Shown here in pieces: positions 34,874 through 41,090 of a stretch of 41,090 nucleotides of DNA. The notes under the pieces are model-generated. The model saw only the letters and a program-made list of their open reading frames with translations, did no database searches and was not told where the DNA came from. The translations under genes and the position numbers were made by a program. The stretch is from NCBI GenBank assembly GCA_021836865.1, contig JAKBHH010000027.1:1-41090 (forward strand), given 5' to 3'. The first letter of the stretch is position 1; each line of letters opens with the position of its first letter. Source of the DNA: Acidobacteriota bacterium. GTDB lineage: Bacteria > Acidobacteriota > Terriglobia > Terriglobales > Acidobacteriaceae.

Positions 34874-36664
34874 TCAATCGTGTCTCGGATTGGTAGAGGC
34901 TGCGTCCGGCACCGCGGAAGCAGGTTGGCTACTGTTGCCCGCTTCACTCAGCATCGCACGCAGATGCAATGCATCGGCATCGCCTGGATCGATTTTGAGC
35001 GCGTTGTCGATGGCAGCGCGGGCCTGGGCAAAGCGAGATTCACTGGCAAGCGTTGCCGCAAGATTTGTCCAGGCGCGAACGTAGCGCGGATTCATAGTCA
35101 CGGCGACGCGGAAGAACCCTTCTGCCTCTTGATCGTGGCCTTGCTGGCCAAGCAGCGTGCCAAGATTGTTCGCAGCCTCGGCATAGCTGGGCGCAGCCGC
35201 AATCGCAGCGCGAAAGTGTTCTTCCGCAACCTTATCCTTCCCCTCGCGCGCTAATACGATTCCCAGCTGATTCTCAGCCTCGGCAAACCGGGGCCTGAGT
35301 TGCACAGCCGTTTCCAGCGCTACCTGTTCCGCAGCGAAATCACCTGTCTGATCCAGCGCCAACGCGAGATTATAGTGGAGGACAGCATCCTGCGGGAGCG
35401 CAGTGATCGCTTCACGGTAGAGCGCAATTGCCTGCACAGTCTGACCGCTGTCGAGAGCTTGTGCGGCCTGACCTGATTTGGTCTGGCCCAACGCGAGAGT
35501 CGTCGTCGCCTGTTGTCGCTGCTGGAAGAGCTTGAGCTGCTCTCCGGCCCCGGCGGTATCGCCCAACGCGCGAAGCACCTGAGCAAGATGAAAATGCGCT
35601 TCAGCGTTGGATGAGTCCAGCGCCACCGCCCTTTCCAACTGATCTCGCGCCGCCTCGTACTGCTTGAGGTGAGACAGCGCCATGCCCAGATTGAAGCGCG
35701 AATCGAAGTGATTTGGGTTTAGTTCGGCTGCAGCCTTCAAGTGAGTTACCGCTGCGTCATACTGCTGCATGTCGTTCTCTGTGACGCCAGCAAGGTAGAG
35801 GACATCAAAATCTCTGGAATGGGTGGCAAGAAGCTTTTCCGCAATCGGTTGTGCATCCGCGTCATCATCCTGCAGAACGAGCAGCCTGAGATAGAGAAGC
35901 TCTGTTGCAAAGTCGGCAGGATACTCACTGCTGGCCCTTCGCATTAATGTTGTCGCATCCTGGTAGCGGTGCGCTTGCACATACACCGTTGCCAGAGCCG
36001 AGGCCAGACGCAAGCTCCCAGGAGTCTTCGCCACTGCGCCTTCGAGCGCTTTGGCGGCTTTGTCAAACTGTCCCGACTGCGAATAGGCGAGGGCGAGATC
36101 GAGCGTCAGATCCTCATCTCGAGGAGCGGCGGATAGCAACTCGATTGCCGCACCAAACTGACCTTCAGAGATGCGCGCCTTGGCCAACCAGTCCAGCGCA
36201 GTCACCGAATTTGGATCGATCGCAAGCGCCGCCTCCCATGCTGCTTCCGCCTCAGCGGCGTGGCCTTGCTGATGCAGCGCGACACCAAGGGCAAGTTGCG
36301 CCTGCACGGAGTTTGCATCCATCGCAATAGCCTTGCGCAGTTCCGGAATCGACGCATCGACTTGACCTGACGAGTAGAGCGTCAGGCCGAGAAAATAGTG
36401 CATGAGCGCCGAGCCCGGATCAAGACGTATTGCCGCCTGAAATGCCTGCACTGCACAAGTAAACTTCTTCTGCTCGCCGTACCAACCCCCAAGCGCACCC
36501 CATGAGCGCGCAGAGGGCTGTTCCCGAACCCGCTGCTCAAGCACCTGCGGGCCATGACAGACCGGCGCCGCGGCATGTCCAGAGCGCAACGGCAAAAGCA
36601 TCACCAACGCACAGAAGAACGGACTGAGGCGCTTCATCGAACGAAATGTGGTCTTCGCAATCAT
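34874..36664 (-). CDS. Exported TPR-repeat protein
   Basis: A 596-residue protein with a signal peptide (basic MIAKTTFRSMKR, then FFCALVMLLPLRSGHA, cleavage at about 32) and some fourteen TPR-like helical repeats covering nearly the whole mature part (for example ALMHYFLGLTLYSSGQVDAS, DVLYLAGVTENDMQQYDAAV, AEAANNLGTLLGQQGHDQEA). TPR arrays bind partner proteins. The final two repeats, NNLGTLLGQQGHD to NLAATLASESR and DALHLRAML, match the end of the haem/PD40/TPR protein almost position by position. The start at 36664 is chosen for the signal peptide; the frame opens at 36829. The gene is coupled to the FG-GAP/UnbV gene downstream, so the two products probably act together. Confidence 0.88.
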   Translation of the reverse strand: MIAKTTFRSMKRLSPFFCALVMLLPLRSGHAAAPVCHGPQVLEQRVREQPSARSWGALGGWYGEQKKFTCAVQAFQAAIRLDPGSALMHYFLGLTLYSSGQVDASIPELRKAIAMDANSVQAQLALGVALHQQGHAAEAEAAWEAALAIDPNSVTALDWLAKARISEGQFGAAIELLSAAPRDEDLTLDLALAYSQSGQFDKAAKALEGAVAKTPGSLRLASALATVYVQAHRYQDATTLMRRASSEYPADFATELLYLRLLVLQDDDADAQPIAEKLLATHSRDFDVLYLAGVTENDMQQYDAAVTHLKAAAELNPNHFDSRFNLGMALSHLKQYEAARDQLERAVALDSSNAEAHFHLAQVLRALGDTAGAGEQLKLFQQRQQATTTLALGQTKSGQAAQALDSGQTVQAIALYREAITALPQDAVLHYNLALALDQTGDFAAEQVALETAVQLRPRFAEAENQLGIVLAREGKDKVAEEHFRAAIAAAPSYAEAANNLGTLLGQQGHDQEAEGFFRVAVTMNPRYVRAWTNLAATLASESRFAQARAAIDNALKIDPGDADALHLRAMLSEAGNSSQPASAVPDAASTNPRHD

Positions 36665-37018
36665 GGCGAGTTTCTTCTGCTGCGCATTCAATGGATAAGC
36701 CCGCGACCTAAGCTGGAGTTCAAGCGACTTTGCGGGACGGACACACAAATGCATATCAGCAATCTGAACACATCCCTTCGACATAGCCGGGACTCGCCTG
36801 CTCCATGCATTCCGGACTGACTTCCGCAAAGGACGAATGAGGCGCCAGGAGCAATTGCGGCGCTCACCGGTTATCTCCCTCCACAGAACTGACGCGGCTA
36901 GAGAGCCGGGAACATGCTCTCACTTGCCTCGCCATGATTTCGTTATCATTTGTAGCACAAGTGACCTGTCACATGCAGGAGGCTGCGAGCACTTAACGGA
37001 CGAGGCAAAATCCCCCAC
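36665..37018. other. Intergenic region upstream of the TPR-FG-GAP operon, with two short palindromes
   Basis: About 350 bases between the TPR gene and the end of the next leftward operon. Two symmetric elements stand out. TGATTTCGTTATCA (36935-36948) has the right half CGTTATCA identical to the receptor operator and a left half with two mismatches to the LacI-type pattern. GTGACCTGTCAC (36961-36972) has exact 5-base arms. Both are more than 270 bases from the chosen start, closer to the alternative upstream start at 36829. No gene was seen. Confidence 0.4.
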
Positions 37019-37477
37019 TTACTCGCAGAATACTCTAACCTTGGTTGCATTGCCCTCTTTGCCGTCCACGTCCACGGTCAGGTCCTCCAGATGATCAATC
37101 AGTTCTTCAAGGTTCTCGGGCTTGATCTGCGAGAGCGTCAGCGGTACTCCATGACGGCTCAGCGCCTCATCCAGCTGGTCATGCGCCTGTGCCGGGATCA
37201 AGCTTGCCAAACGCACGCCCGCACGCAGCAGCTTCATCGGTACCCGCACATTCACTGTGGTCTGGCCCTTGAGCCCGGTCATGGACTGATCGGCCTCCAC
37301 CAGGACGCGCAGGTACTTCGCTCGCGTCTTCCCTTCTGTGATTCCCGGCCCGCTGGCACCGCTTACCGTCCCTGACCAACCCTCCGGCTCCAGCGCGGCC
37401 ATCAACCGCTCCGCCTCATCGGTCGTAATTTTGCCAGCGGCCAGCATCTCCAGAATCTGACGGCGATTCTCGTTCAT
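37019..37477 (-). CDS. Soluble protein with N-terminal short helical (SHOCT/YvlB-N-like) motif
   Basis: A 152-residue acidic protein, last gene of a four-gene operon. It begins MNENRRQILEMLAAGKITTDEAERLMAAL, a helix-turn-helix hairpin also present in the two related genes of this operon and typical of short oligomerisation motifs found on YvlB/LiaX-type envelope-stress proteins. The remaining part (about 55-152) holds strands RAKYLRVLVEADQ and TTVNVRVPMKLLRAG, then HDQLDEALSRHGV and LEELIDHLEDLTVDVDGKEG, a compact alpha/beta domain without known catalytic residues. Its start overlaps the preceding stop by four bases (ATGA at 37474). A role in membrane-stress signalling is inferred from the motif only. 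Confidence 0.78.
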   Translation of the reverse strand: MNENRRQILEMLAAGKITTDEAERLMAALEPEGWSGTVSGASGPGITEGKTRAKYLRVLVEADQSMTGLKGQTTVNVRVPMKLLRAGVRLASLIPAQAHDQLDEALSRHGVPLTLSQIKPENLEELIDHLEDLTVDVDGKEGNATKVRVFCE

Positions 37478-37713
37478 AGAGCCACCCCCAACCAATGCAT
37501 CACAAGGATTACGCCATCAGCCAGCGACCTCGGACTCGCCAGCATTGAAGCGTACAAGTGGACCTGCGTCGCAATTGCCAGCGCAAAGCAGCTAGCCGCA
37601 ATCCACCGCATCTCATGCTCTTCGTTCGCGACCATCAACAGCCTCTCAGCCTCGCGCGGCGTAATGCGCCCCAAGGCAATCAAACTCAGAATTGTTCGTC
37701 GATCAGTGTTCAT
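37474..37713 (-). CDS. Small membrane protein with the same N-terminal helical motif
   Basis: A 79-residue protein starting MNTDRRTILSLIALGRITPREAERLL, clearly related to the N-terminus of the next gene product, then two hydrophobic stretches (about 36-52 and 60-78) that probably cross the membrane. GAGGG lies six bases upstream of the ATG. An alternative GTG start at 37725 would overlap the preceding stop in a GTGA arrangement. The gene is coupled to its downstream neighbour through an ATGA overlap. It may tether the operon's soluble partner to the membrane via the shared helical motif (inference). Confidence 0.72.
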   Translation of the reverse strand: MNTDRRTILSLIALGRITPREAERLLMVANEEHEMRWIAASCFALAIATQVHLYASMLASPRSLADGVILVMHWLGVAL

Positions 37714-37721
37714 CACTGCCC

Positions 37722-37982
37722 TCACAAAATCCGAACCGTAACCCGGCTTCCGTATCTACACACCCTCACATCCGTGCCCGACAAGTTGCCCACGATGGCC
37801 CAAAGCACTCGCATGGTGCGCCACGGGCTGATGTGCCCTGTCAGCCAAACCGCTAACGTCACCAGAAGAATCAGCGGTGAGAGCAGTATGAGAGGAATCC
37901 AAAGCAAAAACAGCGGCAGCCAGAGCCTAAGCCCCCGCCAGTGCGGACTGTCGATGCGAACAACGGCAATGTTCGGAGTCAC
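37722..37982 (-). CDS. Small two-span membrane protein of unknown function
   Basis: An 86-residue protein with a strongly hydrophobic centre (LRLWLPLFLLWIPLILLSPLILLVTLAVWLTG region, about 18-50), probably a helical hairpin, and a basic C-terminal strand-like tail (TDVRVCRYGSRVTVRIL). Its ATG overlaps the stop of the DUF2089 gene by four bases (ATGA at 37979-37982), so it is the second gene of the operon. I do not recognise the family. Confidence 0.75.
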   Translation of the reverse strand: MTPNIAVVRIDSPHWRGLRLWLPLFLLWIPLILLSPLILLVTLAVWLTGHISPWRTMRVLWAIVGNLSGTDVRVCRYGSRVTVRIL

Positions 37983-38365
37983 TTCATCGCCTCCAGTGCA
38001 CGGACAGCCTCCGCCGCGGTGATCTCGCCCTTCTTCAGCCGCTCAAGCACCTCTGCCCGCGACGGCGACGGGTTGGTCTCCACAAACTCCAGTTGACCGG
38101 CAATCCGGTTCAACCGCGCCTTGATCGTGGGATAGCTCACCCCAAAGACCTGCTCCATCTCTTTGATCGACCCGTGCGACCGCAGAAAGGCGGCGATGAA
38201 AACCTGGTCTTCTACCCCCAGCCGGGCTAGTTCCGGCAGCGCAAACTCGCCTTCAACCGCAATCCCCTTCGCCGGGATGCGCACCCTCTCAAGGACTAAC
38301 GGATAACCTTGCGCTATCCGCAGCAAATCCTGCCAATCCGACCCGACTTTGGAGAGTGTTTCCAT
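37979..38365 (-). CDS. DUF2089-family DNA-binding protein
   Basis: A 128-residue protein, first gene of the operon. Central sequence RIPAKGIAVEGEFALPELARLGVEDQVFIAAFLRSHGSIKEMEQ-like and then VFGVSYPTIKARLNRIAGQL is a sigma-like or winged helix-turn-helix typical of DUF2089, where FGVSYPTIKARL is the recognition helix. The C-terminus AEVLERLKKGEITAAEAVRALEAM is the same helical motif seen in two downstream genes. The start at 38365 was chosen because homology begins at METLSKVGSDWQ; an upstream ATG at 38398 is possible. It is probably the autoregulator of the operon; a perfect 16-base palindrome lies about 90 bases upstream. Confidence 0.85.
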   Translation of the reverse strand: METLSKVGSDWQDLLRIAQGYPLVLERVRIPAKGIAVEGEFALPELARLGVEDQVFIAAFLRSHGSIKEMEQVFGVSYPTIKARLNRIAGQLEFVETNPSPSRAEVLERLKKGEITAAEAVRALEAMK

Positions 38366-38571
38366 CTCTGAAATATTATGCTTCACAATCAATAGCAATA
38401 CGTTAATTAATTTTTATAAAAATGTCAATAGTATTTCTTCATTTTATTAATTTCGTATCGATACGAATATAGAGCCCGGCCAAGAACGGCAAATACCCCT
38501 CGATACCGCATTTGCATCTCGCCTGGAGCGCTATTCTCCGCTGTGTTAGTTTTGAGGAAGCGGCATTGAAC
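38366..38571. promoter_or_regulatory. AT-rich promoter region with a perfect 16-base palindrome upstream of the DUF2089 operon
   Basis: The first 105 bases (38380-38470) are strikingly AT-rich in this GC-rich window. They hold TTGACA on the minus strand (38428-38423) as a -35 candidate, and CATAAT/TAATAT closer to the gene. The palindrome TTCGTATCGATACGAA (38452-38467) is exactly symmetric over 16 bases and sits upstream of the -35 candidate, as for an activator or autoregulator site. The remainder up to the tRNA shows nothing clear. Confidence 0.5.
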
Positions 38572-38647
38572 GAGCTCGTAGCTCAGTAGGTAGAGCAACG
38601 CCCTTTTAAGGCGTGGGTCCTGGGTTCGAATCCCAGCGAGCTCACCA
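38572..38647 (+). tRNA. tRNA-Lys (anticodon UUU), CCA encoded
   Basis: A complete cloverleaf. The acceptor stem GAGCTCG pairs with CGAGCTC; the D arm is GCTC-AGTAGGTA-GAGC. The anticodon stem ACGCC/GGCGT encloses the loop CTTTTAA with anticodon TTT at 38605-38607. The T arm is CTGGG-TTCGAAT-CCCAG. The discriminator A (38644) is followed by an encoded CCA (38645-38647). Confidence 0.97.
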
Positions 38648-38735
38648 CTCCTTCCGGCCGCCACACTTTCCTGTCATCCTCTACAAGACGAGCAATTGCG
38701 TTCTTTACAATCTCCCGTTTTGCAAGGAGCCGACC

Positions 38736-39554
38736 ATGGAACCCGCCGAGGCCGCGCGCTACTGGGAAGCCAATGCCGAAACCTGGACGCGCCACGTCCG
38801 AGCCGGGTACGACGTCTACCGCGACAAGCTGAACACGCCGGCTTTTCTCGCGATGCTGCCGCCCGTTCGCGGCCTGGCCGGACTCGACATCGGCTGCGGC
38901 GAAGGAGCCAACACCCGCCAGCTTGCCCGTCTCGGGGCCCGTGTCACCGCTATCGACGTTGCGCCCACCTTCATCCGTCATGCGCTGGCCGCAGAAGATG
39001 CCGACCCGCTCGGCATCACCTATCTGCTTGCCGACGGGATGGCGCTTCCCTTCCTCGACTCTGCCTTCGACTTCGCTACCGCCTTCATGTCGCTGATGGA
39101 CATGCCGGACCATGGTCTCGCCCTGCAGCAGGCCGCGCGCGTGCTGCGGCCCGGCGGGTTCCTGCAGTTCTCCATTCTGCATCCCTGCTTTGTCCCTCCG
39201 AACAGGAAGGTTCTCCGCGAGGCCGACAGCACCGTGCGGGCCATCGAGGTTGGTCGTTACTTCGACGGCTACGACGGTGAGGTGGAGACATGGTGGTTCT
39301 CGGCGATCTCCGCCGAGGAGCGCCAGCGCGTCGCGCCCTTTCGCGTCCCCCGCTTCCATCGCATACTCAGCAGTTGGGTCCGGATCCTCTGCGAGGCGGG
39401 CCTCGTTATCGAGCAGTTCGGAGAGCCCTGCGCTACAGCCGAGCAGGCCGCAGCCGAGCCCCTCCTCGCCGACACTCGCGTTGCGCCGATCTTTCTCCAC
39501 ATCCGCGCCCGCAAGCCCGGCGATTTGCCGCACAAGTCATCTTCCAATGCCTGA
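38736..39554 (+). CDS. Class I SAM-dependent methyltransferase
   Basis: A 272-residue protein with the Rossmann-fold methyltransferase motifs: motif I LDIGCGEGANTRQLA (about residue 50-64), VTAIDVAP (motif post-I), LADGMALPFLDSAFDFATAF (motif II/III) and ARVLRPGGFLQFSILHP (motif IV/V). This is the methyltransferase type 11 (UbiE/BioC-like) family; the acceptor substrate is not indicated. The ATG at 38736 has AAGGAG six bases upstream. The tRNA-Lys gene ends 88 bases before. The following membrane protein gene is 155 bases downstream in the same direction with no obvious link. Confidence 0.88.
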   Translation: MEPAEAARYWEANAETWTRHVRAGYDVYRDKLNTPAFLAMLPPVRGLAGLDIGCGEGANTRQLARLGARVTAIDVAPTFIRHALAAEDADPLGITYLLADGMALPFLDSAFDFATAFMSLMDMPDHGLALQQAARVLRPGGFLQFSILHPCFVPPNRKVLREADSTVRAIEVGRYFDGYDGEVETWWFSAISAEERQRVAPFRVPRFHRILSSWVRILCEAGLVIEQFGEPCATAEQAAAEPLLADTRVAPIFLHIRARKPGDLPHKSSSNA

Positions 39555-39709
39555 ATCGGTATGGTCGCGCCGGGGTTGAGTTCACTCACCTATACCTTTC
39601 CGCTGGGTGGCACGCGCCCGAAGTCATTCCACAAAAAGGCATCAGGGCAATGCAATCTCCGGAGCCCATTTGGAACGGCTCAAAGAGCAACCTTTTGAAG
39701 GACGGCGCA

Positions 39710-40174
39710 ATGAGAACCACGGTCGGCCGCAGCGGAAAGGCGCTGATCTATCTGTGCGCCGTCATTCTGCTCATGATCGTCGCGGGCGTGGTCACTTCCA
39801 AGATCTTCATGAACAGAGTTTCCGTCCGCACCTTTCGTATGAACATTGCACCGGCTGGAAAGGTTCCATGGGGTAAGGTCCGTCCTGAAGAGGAGACCGG
39901 GCCTGCGCCAGTTGTGCTGTTTCGTCAAGTCGGCGAGAGCTATTGCTACACGGCCCTATGGTCACCAGCATTGCGCGACCGCGAGATACGGAAGTCGCTG
40001 AAGTCCGTAACTGTCGAGTACAACGTGTTTGGTGATTTTGGTGGCGTGCGTCGATACACGCTTCGGACCGTCGACGGAGAGCCATTTGCAATTGAGGACC
40101 GGGTGATCAGAGACACCGAAGAGTTCGGCGGGCAGGTGCTTATGAACAAAAGCAACCCACCGGCCTGCTTCTAA
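39710..40174 (+). CDS. Single-span membrane protein of unknown function
   Basis: A 154-residue protein with a basic N-terminus (MRTTVGRSGK), one strong membrane helix (about 12-32, LIYLCAVILLMIVAGVV) and a beta-rich exported domain. The latter has SYCYTALWSP, SVTVEYNVFGDFGGVRRYTL and a terminal cysteine-containing tail (NPPACF). GAAGGA lies eight bases upstream of the ATG. The frame extends to 39290 but only the part after 39710 looks like a protein. No family recognised. The intergenic stretch 39555-39709 holds nothing evident. Confidence 0.65.
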   Translation: MRTTVGRSGKALIYLCAVILLMIVAGVVTSKIFMNRVSVRTFRMNIAPAGKVPWGKVRPEEETGPAPVVLFRQVGESYCYTALWSPALRDREIRKSLKSVTVEYNVFGDFGGVRRYTLRTVDGEPFAIEDRVIRDTEEFGGQVLMNKSNPPACF

Positions 40175-40377
40175 CCCTTCACAATATCGATACACAAATC
40201 AAAAGGTGATTCAGTCTGGTTAAGCTTCACGTCGACTGCATTTCGATCCGCGTCTTCCGTTGCCCGCTTTTCGGCGGTCGCGACACTCGAGATCGACTTG
40301 CAAGGAATAACCGCCGGATTTCGCTCCATCGCGGCAAGGCAACACGCGGAGACCCGAGCGTTCCAGTGCGCGCCGGC

Positions 40378-41090
40378 TCATCCCCGCGGCCAGAAATGCT
40401 CCTCGGAGCACGCGCGCAGCCTCTCCGCTGCGTGCTCTGCCGTGATGTCCCGCTGCGGCATTCCGAGCATTTCAAAGCCCACCATGAACTTGCGCACCGT
40501 GGCCGAACGCAGCAGAGGCGGATAGAAGTGCGCATGAAAGTGCCACTCAGCGTGCTCCTTTCCATCCGTCGGCGTCTGGTGAAATCCCATGGTGTAAGGG
40601 AAGCTCGTCTCGAAGAGGTTGTCAAAGCGCGTCGTCAATCGCCGCAGCGCATCCGCCAGAGCATCGCGCTCGCTTGCGCTCAACTCAAGCATTGCACCCA
40701 GGTGCCGCTTGCTCACCAGCAGGGCCTCAAACGGCCACACCGCCCACCAGGGAACGATCGCGGCGAAGTGCTCGTTCTCGAAGATCACGCGCTCGCTCGC
40801 TTCACGCTCGGCGGCAACGTAGTCGCAAAGCAGGCAGCGCCCCGAGCGCGTGAGGTACTCGCACTGCGCTGCGGTCTCGGCGGCAGGCTCATCGGGCACA
40901 AAACCGGTGGACCATATCTGCCCGTGCGGATGCGGATTGCTCGCGCCCATCATCGCCCCGCGATTCTCAAAGATCTGCACGTACTCGATCCACTCCAGGG
41001 CTGCCAGTTCCTCATACTCACGCGCCCAGGCATCCACCACGCGGCGAATCTCCGGTTGCGTCATCCGCGCCAGCGTCAGACTGTGGTCGG
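40378..41090 (-). CDS. galT: Galactose-1-phosphate uridylyltransferase, partial (C-terminal part)
   Basis: The gene runs off the right edge; its frame is open to the last base and reads [21 protein letters not shown] at the edge, a conserved GalT segment, so the ATG at 41064 is not the true start. The nucleotidyl-transfer motif NPHPHGQIW contains the catalytic [22 protein letters not shown] and the zinc/iron site [15 protein letters not shown] follow in family order. The enzyme of the Leloir pathway exchanges UDP-glucose and galactose 1-phosphate. The visible part is 237 residues, compared with about 350 for the whole enzyme. Between 40175 and 40377 (about 200 bases) no gene was seen. Confidence 0.93.
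   Translation of the reverse strand, partial: DHSLTLARMTQPEIRRVVDAWAREYEELAALEWIEYVQIFENRGAMMGASNPHPHGQIWSTGFVPDEPAAETAAQCEYLTRSGRCLLCDYVAAEREASERVIFENEHFAAIVPWWAVWPFEALLVSKRHLGAMLELSASERDALADALRRLTTRFDNLFETSFPYTMGFHQTPTDGKEHAEWHFHAHFYPPLLRSATVRKFMVGFEMLGMPQRDITAEHAAERLRACSEEHFWPRG

Noticed and set aside
38613..38735. Upstream extension of the methyltransferase frame into the tRNA
   Set aside because: It would start inside the tRNA gene; the ATG at 38736 has a good ribosome site and matches the family start.
38583..39533. 316-codon minus-strand frame covering tRNA-Lys and the methyltransferase
   Set aside because: It overlaps the tRNA and an obvious methyltransferase on the other strand.

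Overview
The window looks like a chromosomal segment of an Acidobacteriota bacterium (Terriglobia/Acidobacteriaceae-like). This is inferred from gene content: a very large Oar-type TonB-dependent receptor with an N-terminal carboxypeptidase-regulatory fold, an FG-GAP/ASPIC-UnbV protein, a DUF2089 operon, a Crp/Fnr-type site and a GC-rich, Gram-negative gene set. No rRNA, phage, insertion sequence or CRISPR array is visible. There is one tRNA gene, tRNA-Lys(UUU).

Left part (1-13.8 kb): a membrane-anchored 11-haem cytochrome c and the start of a cytochrome b run leftward. They are followed by a bacterial deoxyhypusine-synthase-like enzyme, a B12-binding-type radical SAM enzyme, a RibBA protein whose GTP cyclohydrolase II half looks degenerate, a 75-residue conserved-looking small protein with its own terminator, a secreted protein of unknown function, a DUF4149 membrane protein, an exported AcpA/phospholipase-C-type phosphoesterase, the ATPase YchF with a ZIP metal transporter directly behind it, and a family 9 glycosyltransferase.

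Middle (14-20.7 kb): a rightward run of two paralogous polytopic membrane proteins that bracket a family 2 glycosyltransferase. Next come a histidine-kinase-like protein whose H-box histidine is an arginine and, 3 bases later, a stand-alone KdpD sensor domain (KdpD plus Usp) without a kinase.

Carbohydrate-uptake-like region (20.7-36.7 kb): a LacI-family regulator, a secreted family 2 glycoside hydrolase with a LamG-like domain, and the Oar-type receptor. The receptor promoter carries two LacI-type operators in a 14-base inverted repeat. Then come a Rid-family protein lacking the usual arginine, a mono-haem/PD40 propeller/TPR protein, and a convergent TPR-FG-GAP/UnbV operon whose TPR protein shares its C-terminal TPR module with the haem protein. 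This reads as a sugar scavenging system next to an envelope or extracytoplasmic protein complex, but the functional link is inference.

Right part (37-41 kb): a four-gene, overlapping DUF2089/short-helix-motif/membrane operon behind an AT-rich promoter region with a perfect 16-base palindrome, then tRNA-Lys, a SAM methyltransferase, a single-span membrane protein of unknown function and the C-terminal part of galactose-1-phosphate uridylyltransferase (galT), cut by the window edge.
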